NCBI GenBank assembly: GCA_029255685.2
Contig: CM055314.2
Span: forward strand, 9,256,399 to 9,320,398
From: Silene conica
Taxonomy: Eukaryota > Streptophyta > Magnoliopsida > Caryophyllales > Caryophyllaceae
Length of the DNA stretch: 64,000 bases
Direction: 5' to 3'
The notes under the pieces are model-generated. The model worked only from the letters and a program-made list of their open reading frames with translations, did not search any database and was not told the origin of the DNA. Every line of letters starts with the position of its first letter. The stretch's first letter is position 1. Positions 57,287-64,000 of this stretch are shown one piece after another. Made by a program: the position numbers and the translations under genes.

Positions 57287-58198
57287 ATGGCAACCAACGC
57301 TCCACCTCTCACTAACGTATCATGGCTTCGATCCTTTATGGATCGTTGCAAACTCGATAAGCATGGTTCCAATTTTAAGGATTGGGATGCGCAATTACTT
57401 TTGGCCACTCAAGGTGACGATAAGAGTCGTTACCTATCCGGAGCCGCTCCGAACGCTCCGACCGCTCGTTCATCTGTCCAAAATCGTGAGGCCTATGAAG
57501 CCTACATGAAAGAGTCCTCCGCTCTTAAAAATGTGTTCATCTTCTCCATGGAGCCGGATCTCCAAAGGAGTATGATCAAGTTGACCACATCGTATGAGAT
57601 ATATACCAAGCTTGCGACCATGTTTTCGCAAACTCCAAGGGTGATTCAATATGAGGCGGCTTCCGCCTTCTTCGACATAACTTTGAAGGAAGGGCAAAAG
57701 ATAAGCCCTCATGTGCTCAAACTCGTTGAGCTCGCGGAGACTTTAAAAACGCAAGACGTTGATGTTCCCGACTCTCTCATAATTGACCGAGTTCTTCACT
57801 CGCTCAATAAGGTAAAATCGTATGCTCAATTCTGGGTGAATTTTAATATGCGAAACCAAGAGACAACATTGGATGAGTTGCATAAGATGCTAGTCCAAGC
57901 CGAAAGGGACATGGGACTTCATGAAAGTTCCACCAAGGATGTTTTAAACATCGAAAAGAAAGGGAAAACGAGCTTCAAGAAGAATGCCTTTAAAGGCAAG
58001 GGCAAGAAAACGTTCAAGCCCAAAGCGACCAAAGAAAATACCTTTTCGAAAGGCGCTTCCACCTTTCTTCGAAATCCGAAGACAAGTGCCATTATTGCAC
58101 GACGATCGGTCATTGGAAGCGTAATTGCCCCAAATACTTAAGCGATCTCAAAAATGGGAAGGCAACCGCCGTAGGTAATAATTCTCGTTTATGATTCA
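57287..58198 (+). pseudogene. Element E gag with frameshift before the zinc knuckle
   Basis: ATG at 57287, 284 codons in the first frame. The UBN2-like gag core (LATQGDDKSRYLSG, VIQYEAASAFFDITLKEGQ, LDELHKMLVQAERDM) spans about residues 30-215, then a lysine-rich linker. The CCHC knuckle (CHYCTTIGHWKRNC, 58087-58128) is in another frame, which ends at a TGA at 58190-58192. The shift lies near 58050-58080. Otherwise gag is intact. Confidence 0.85.
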
Positions 58199-60668
58199 TG
58201 TCATTTATCAACTTATGTATAGTGATACAAATGTGTTGATATTTACCCTTTTTAATTGTTTTAAAGGGCCACCTCCTAATAATGATAAGGGCAAGGAGAA
58301 GGAAGCATGAGGTTCCTTACTTGGATGACTACGGTAGCATCCAATTGATCGAAGACTTGAAGAGCTAGGCTCTAATTTTCATATCGTCTTCTTTCATATT
58401 TTGCATTTTATTTATGGAACAATTTATTTTCTTGTAAGACAAGGATTAAAATCCTAAAACAATGGTTGTAATTTTGGATATTGGTGACTTGGTTTTCAAC
58501 CCGAGTCACTACTTTTGTTCTTAATCAATGTCTTGATTTCTCAAATAAATTGCATACCTTGTTTAAACATGAATAATGGTGATTTTATCACGCAATAAAC
58601 ATTGATACGATCAATATAATGTAATCAAAGTGTTGATTAAAACGGAGAACTACACCCCATGAGATACTTTCAATCAAAATGAGACAACATCAGTTCATTA
58701 CAAGATTTTCATTGTAAGTGAAAATGAGAATGTATTCATCACACCTATAAAACTTCAAACATTCATATGCATTGGTTAATCGAAATAGCTATCCTTAAAC
58801 GAATAAAGGTTATTGTTAGAAGGATAGAGTGGGAGAAAATATTTCGCTCGCAAACCAATGATGAAAATAAAGGATCTTAGAGAAGATTCCTACATGGGAG
58901 TCTTAAGAAGAGCCCTAAATGAATGAATTGAAGAAACTACAAGAGGACTCTGAAGAAACTACGGGAGGACACACGAAGAAAGTTCCTTATGTTCATTGTT
59001 TCAGAGGGAAACCCCGTATGAATTCGGAAGGAATATCGGCTCCTTGAGATAATGATTTTTTTAAAGATTATAAGATAATAGAGGAGAAATCATCTATCTA
59101 TACGGGAGGAAAGACCGGTTCCTTAATAAATGATTTTTCTAAATTTATAAGATAAAAGAGAAGAAATCATCTCAACTCTCTCAATGTAGTTATAAGGAAA
59201 TTATCATGTCATATTCGTCTCGAGGAAACGAAGACATGAAAAGAGGGTGATGATTGATTGAATGAAAATAGATCACTATAGGGATAGTGATGGTGATAAT
59301 GATTCAAGAGACAAATAAAAGATTTACATGCTAGAAATGAAAAGTTCATTTAAGAGATCGAGCAATATTGATTTTAGTGGGAGCAATGTTCATTAAAAGA
59401 ATTAAGCCTACCATTTAGAGAGGATGGGTGATTCTTTAAGGTGTAAAGAATAAGAGGTTTTCAATTCTAGATGAACAAATACTTTATATCATGAGATGAT
59501 GGATTTTTACGGGAAGGTTTATTATATTGATAATAAAAGGTCGCCCATTAGAAATCAAAATGGTTAGATATGATTCATATTGATGAATAAAACCATGATC
59601 ATATTGCCAAGATGATTGAAAAATTATAAGAATGATGAAATCATTAATAACTACAATATAGATTTCAGCACATAAGTGACTAGATAATTCCGAGTGATTC
59701 TTTAATCCCTCTAGTATATCAATACGTCACGAGTTATAAGATAACAGTGGGAGCTTCCCTCAAGAAAGGAAACTCAAGATCTAGAATAGTTCTAGACACG
59801 TGCTGAAATAAGTTCATATTATGTGAGATAATATGAGATGGAAGAAGAACAAAATTTGTAAGTTTTGCAATCATGAATAAAAGGTCTATTCGCAAAACAC
59901 TAATACAAATAGATGATCGTGCATCAAATGCAATGAAATAGTATTGACTGTTTTTTCATGACAATGTCATTTGAGTTATAATTAACTCAAGATGAAAGAT
60001 ACTTTGTCAAAATCCAAATGGGTTGTGAGAGACAATATTGAACCCCATAAGTGAACTGGATTGACTTAGTATAGCCCCTAGCCGCTTACATGAGGTGACA
60101 TCTCAAGGCGACTAGAATGTGAGGCGATTGATGACAAGTTCAAGTGTCATAGACTCATATGTGATGACTAGTCGATCACATAGACAGACTGCAAGAGACA
60201 CTCTGTCGGGCAAAGTGACCGCTTATAGAGTTCTGGAAATTTTATAATAGCCGGGTCGTGGCAAGAGCTGCTATGGTATTCTTGTGAGTCAATTCTTAGA
60301 CTAAAGACTACTCTCCCAAGATGGTACAGTTTAGGCATAACCTTGATCCATTCTCTACGACTTTTCGTAACTAGAGTCAAATGGGATTGCTTTGGGTTGT
60401 GACTGACTATGACTAGTTGAAGGAAGTAGTGCGATAGAAATTGTCCACCCCTTGTCAGGGTTGTTCAAATCTCAAGGCCACTCGAGGAGAAGATAACTGG
60501 AAATGCGTGGCCACGCTCGGAAGGTATCTATGGTAGATAATTCCGGTCAGACAGTTATTCTCCAGATCGAGGAAACCACTCATGATATGATCAAATGCAA
60601 GTACGACCTCAGAGAGACACCTTGCATTGAGTGGGAGATTGTAATAGGACAAGAGAATTGGTGACGCA
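58199..60668 (+). other. Element E non-coding interior where pol would be
   Basis: Scanned for protease, integrase and RT signatures in the supplied frames; none recognised. Purine-rich, with many stops. Either pol was replaced or it has decayed beyond recognition by eye. Confidence 0.6.
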
Positions 60669-60693
60669 CACTTGTCGAGGACAAGTGGGAGAT
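60669..60693 (+). other. Stem-loop and polypurine tract (element E)
   Basis: CACTTGTC-GAG-GACAAGTG (60669-60687) is a perfect 8-bp stem overlapping the tract GTGGGAGAT that meets the LTR. Same GAGGAC core as in A, C and the TRIMs. Confidence 0.75.
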
Positions 60694-61958
60694 TGTTGGG
60701 AAATGTGTCCTCAACAATAGTGCCGATCACGTAATTAAATCTCATGACAAGAATGCGCAAGGGATGATACGAAATTATATTAGTCAACTGACCAACATTA
60801 ATCGGTAATGATTGGCTAGCTAGAGTTTGACATTATTGTCGTATGACGGTGGTGGTCAGTTGATCCCTTTAGGTCACACCTTTAGGACAATTCCCTTAAA
60901 TGATAAAATGATCAAATGTATATTGATACGATTTGATCATATTCCTTAAACCCGTATATCGGGAAATCAGAGGTTAAATCTTATTGTAAGATTTATGTTT
61001 AAAATTGAAACGTGTCAATTATTAAAGATTGAACGATATTTTATTATATCGTGATTAGAATGAATCGGGTTATAATTATTACAAAAGTTGTAAATCGTAT
61101 TGACGATAAATTATAAACGACCATTTTATAGGTTGGTAATTTCGAATTACATGTCGAAATAATAAATATGATTTATTTAATTACAAATGATATTTATATG
61201 ATAAATATGCATTTTAATTAATGAAAACAAGTGTTATTTTAAATGTGACACTTTAGATGTCACACTTATACAATTGATTATAAGACAATTATAAAATGGA
61301 CTATATGTTATGAGAGGGTGCCGGTTTAGTGGAGGTTAGTTAAGGGCGTGATTAGTGTTTATTAGTGCATAAACATAATCATTAAAGTTACCTTGAGAAC
61401 ACTAACCTATGACCACCCTAAGAGCCTTGAGAAGTGAAGATGTTCCCCATTGTGGCTCCCTAAGGCCGGCTTCCCCTTCCCCATGCCCATGCTTAAGTTA
61501 ATTGTTTTCTTAAGATAATGCATGCTCAATATATAAGATATATCACATCCTCATTCTACTCCTTCTTAGCCGAAAATTACTAAGTAAAGGAGAGAATTTT
61601 CTAACCTCAAAATTAATATTATAAGATAATATACATATATACTAGTGGTAGTATTGAAATAATATTCTAATTAAGAGATTAGGATTTATCTTAAGGAAAA
61701 CCGGTTTTGTGCTAGCTTGTTCAAGATCTCGGTTGTGTTAAGGGGTTGTCTTGGTGCATCACAAAGGAGGTATTCTCGTTGAATACTCGGAGGATCATCC
61801 TTGTTTTCATTCGGACCGTGTGTAAGGGTTCGAGAACTCTCTTATTTCCGCATTTTTAAGCATGCATAAGATCATATAAATAAGTTAATTAAAATGTTAA
61901 TTAAAATATTGTTTAGTATGACTAAAATATTTAGTTTATGAGTAACTAAAACCCAACA
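60694..61958 (+). repeat. Element E 3' LTR
   Basis: Pairs with 53636-54902. TATATAAG at 61530-61537. Confidence 0.93.
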
Positions 61959-61963
61959 AGGAT

Positions 61964-62774
61964 GTTATTTGATATTATTGATATGTTAAATGATGCCCAA
62001 AGAGTGGCGGTTGCGAGAATAGGTTTTGGAGGGATGCTTGAGCTGAAGTTCGGGCAGTATCCTTTACGCCATATGCGGGAATTTCTGCTCTACATATCGG
62101 ATGGGACGTTCATGTTTAAATTACCTAGCAGAACAAAAAAGTTCATGATCACGAAACATGACGTTCGAGACTGTTTCCTTCTTCCTTCCGGACTTGACGA
62201 ACTCGTCATTGTACCAACGGGGAAGCAAAAAGGGTCAGATGCCCCGGAATTTGCGGCTTTGAAATCCCGGTGGAGGAATATGTTCGACGTCAAGACCTCC
62301 AAAGACGGCATACCCCTCGGTAAGATAAAAAAACGCAATCTTGGCAGGCCAAGAGGGAGGTGAACATTTTTCCCGCCTGTTCGTATTGTTATGTATGTCG
62401 TATTTCCTTGCCCCAACCATCAACAACATGGTTGATTTCAAGCTTCTATGGGCGGTCGAGGATGTAGGCGTCATTCACCGGCTTGACTGGTGTACATATG
62501 TACTGAAGGCTATCATCGGAGCTGGTCGAGATGTTCTAGCCAACAGATCTTTCGTCGTTGGCTGCATCCCCTTCTTAATGATAACATATTTCAGCGGTTT
62601 GATTTTCAGGGTGAGATTTCTCGTCACGATCTATCTTTGATCAAGCACTGGGACGAGGAAAGGCTGAGGAAGAGAACTGAAGGTGAAATGGAAGATGGAG
62701 GGCTGGGTCGCCAGCCGCGGTCCATCGTGAAGTACCCCCGCTGCATGCGTAGATACACACCTTTAAATGCGTAG
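61964..62774 (+). pseudogene. Degenerate DUF1985/Ulp1-associated plant transposon ORF
   Basis: Continues the frame of 53565. The block DAQRVAVARIGFGGMLELKFGQYP and the later FMITKHDVRDCFLLPSG resemble the DUF1985-type domain of plant transposon-linked Ulp1 proteins; recognition is from memory and moderate. A 7-A run at 62325-62331 shifts the frame, after which GGEHFSRLFVLLCMSYFLAPTINN is readable, and a further shift near 62580 gives RFDFQGEISRHDLSLIKHWDEERLRKR. No protease domain is present. Probably a captured or Mutator-like element gene; not a working gene. Confidence 0.6.
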
Positions 62775-62962
62775 ATACACACCTTTAAATGCATAGATAC
62801 ACATGGTTAAATGCGTAGATACACATGTCTAAATAAGTAGATATACACCTTTAAATGCGTAGATATACACCTTTAAATGCGTAGAGACACATGGCTAAAT
62901 GCGTAGACACACCTTTAAATGTGTAGATACACATGGCTAAATGCGTAGATACACATCTCTAA
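62745..62962. repeat. 22-bp minisatellite
   Basis: Units such as GCGTAGATACACACCTTTAAAT start at 62747, 62769, 62791, 62813 and so on, about ten units. The array begins inside the end of the preceding ORF. Confidence 0.9.
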
Positions 62963-63250
62963 ATTCTTTTTTATCGAATTTTTTTCATTACAATAGCACA
63001 AATTACTCAATACAATATCACGGGTTTTCCAAAACAGTATTACGAAAAAGAAAAATGAAAAAAAAAATCCTACGAAAAAAAAAATCGAAAAAAAATGTCG
63101 ACAAAAAAAAAATTTGAGAAAAAATAATTCAAAAAAAAATTCGGAGAAAAATTTTCACGGGATCTTCAAAACAATTTTCCGAAAAAAATGAAAAAAAAAA
63201 ATTCAAATAAAAAAATTCAAATAAAATTTTTTTAAAAAAAACTCGAGAAT
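62963..63250. repeat. A-rich low-complexity tract
   Basis: Runs of A broken by TCG or TTC; nothing else seen here. The next 150 bp (63251-63398) is AT-rich with no feature. Confidence 0.7.
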
Positions 63251-63398
63251 AAGCCATTTACAAGGTAACCAAAGAAGAAGCCAGAAGAACAAATAAGAAA
63301 TTGATGCGAAACGGGTCTGCTTGTTAAGTTAATTCTAAACAAATACCTTGTATAAAATTTTATAAATCTTATAGTATATGATAACAATCAACAAAGTC

Positions 63399-63461
63399 TT
63401 AGTGCCCCATTGAATAAGGTGTTTGTCCATGAAACCAAAGGTTTCGGGTTCAATCCCAATT
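63399..63461 (+). mobile_element. SINE-like fragment with Pol III A and B boxes
   Basis: TTAGTGCCCCATTGAATAAG (63398-63417) resembles an A box and GGGTTCAATCCC (63446-63457) a B box, about 35-45 bp apart as in tRNA-derived SINEs. Cut by the LTR at 63462. Confidence 0.5.
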
Positions 63462-64000
63462 TGTGACACCCCCACATTTAGCGGAAGAGTAAACATAAAA
63501 TTCTAAGTAAAAACTGCAAGGATATGTTTGTAATAAGTTCAATTGGGGGAAATACAAGGTTTTCAAAACCTGAACCTGTTATAAAGATATCCAAGTGAAG
63601 GTGTCAAACATGCAAGGTCCAAAATAAATACAACCAAGAGGTAAGGGAGACATATGTCCCTAAAATAAGCAAGTGTGTAACTAATGTATCAAGTCTCTAC
63701 AAAGTGGAAACCGTATAAAGGTCCCAAGGTTGTCATCCGCTCGCTAGCTCGTCATGTACCCAACATATGCTTCACAAACCTGTCATTCGCATTTTAAACA
63801 AACACGAATGACACAGTCAGTGGGGAGTAACTCCGATTTCTCCCAGCCACGAAATGCCATATTAATATAACATGAACAACATAAGAAAATGTATATGATC
63901 AACACATGGTCTAGGCACACAAGTACCAAACCAATATGTCTATCATGTGACTAAACAACGAAAGAACCATATATAACCTAGCATGTGAGTTCTAGACCGA
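63462..64000 (-). repeat. Reversed gypsy LTR fragment, runs off the window
   Basis: Starts TGTGACACCCCCACATTTAGCGG. The reverse complement shares blocks with the LTR at 1-866 (the AGCGGAA region near the LTR end and the CTCCCCACTGA block around 490-515), so it is a related family. The rest of the element is outside. Confidence 0.65.

Larger units (their letters stand above)
53636..61958 (+). mobile_element. Element E: gag-only Ty1/copia-type retrotransposon
   Basis: LTRs 53636-54902 (1,267 bp) and 60694-61958 (1,265 bp), about 14 differences by eye. TSD AGGAT (53631-53635, 61959-61963). Initiator-Met primer site and polypurine tract present. The 5.8 kb interior encodes gag only; I recognise no protease, integrase or RT. 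Confidence 0.92.

Noticed and set aside
62314..62342. A 28-bp GTAAGA...TTGGCAG segment that looks like an intron
   Set aside because: Far too short for a plant intron. An extra base in the 7-A run restores the downstream frame more simply.
53565..62774. A functional host gene interrupted by element E
   Set aside because: At least two frameshifts apart from E, flanking minisatellites, and resemblance to a transposon-linked family make a working host gene unlikely.

Overview
This window is repeat-dense nuclear DNA from a flowering plant, most likely a eudicot. The evidence is the content: Ty3/gypsy and Ty1/copia LTR retrotransposons of plant lineages (Athila-like, chromovirus-like, Sirevirus), plant-type L1 with a DUF4283 domain, TRIM elements, and primer sites matching plant tRNA-Asp and initiator tRNA-Met. 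I see no bacterial operon, no CRISPR array, no rRNA gene, no intact tRNA gene and no convincing single-copy host gene. The species cannot be named from this.

Layout, left to right. (1) 1-2993: a gypsy element with gag-protease, its pol deleted into the 3' LTR. (2) 2994-4079: reversed LTR fragment of the copia family seen at 53.6-62 kb. (3) 4080-4361 and 16646-17120: two halves of a reversed L1 LINE, split by element A. (4) Element A, 4362-16645, minus strand, Athila-like, with both LTRs and TSD GTGTG. (5) Element B, 17181-52755, minus strand, an older Athila-like element without pol, whose 5' LTR is split by element C. (6) Element C, 26578-51421, plus strand, same family as A, TSD CTTAC. It carries a composite TRIM insertion (35579-37023, TSD ATCTG) and element D. 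(7) Element D, 38090-49067, plus strand, a Sirevirus-type copia element with TSD GTATG, a rearranged pol and an extra 3' ORF. (8) 52756-53635 and 61964-63250: a degenerate ORF of a plant transposon-associated (DUF1985/Ulp1-like) type with two 22-bp minisatellites, split by element E (53636-61958, TSD AGGAT), a gag-only copia element. (9) 63399-64000: a SINE-like fragment and another reversed gypsy LTR.

The nest is B containing C containing D, with TRIM copies in both B and C. LTR divergence read by eye agrees with the nesting order: B a few percent, A about 1.5%, E about 1%, C and D about 0.1-0.2%.

No element is fully autonomous as read. A carries two nonsense codons and one frameshift across gag-pol. 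C and D have almost identical LTRs but broken coding regions, so they were probably copied in trans. B and E lack pol.

The most unusual signals are not genes. Elements A and C carry 12-13 copies each of a rigid 33-bp module (12-bp motif, 9-bp spacer, 12-bp motif; repeat distance exactly 21 bp) in the LTRs, the gag linker and the pol-to-ORF1 interval. B carries a different palindrome, CTCGATCGAG, in the same three places, spaced mostly 20-22 bp. D shares an inverted repeat between LTR and gag. Separately, a stem-loop, most often with a GAGGAC core, sits beside the polypurine tract in A, C, E and the TRIMs, with compensatory stem changes between families.
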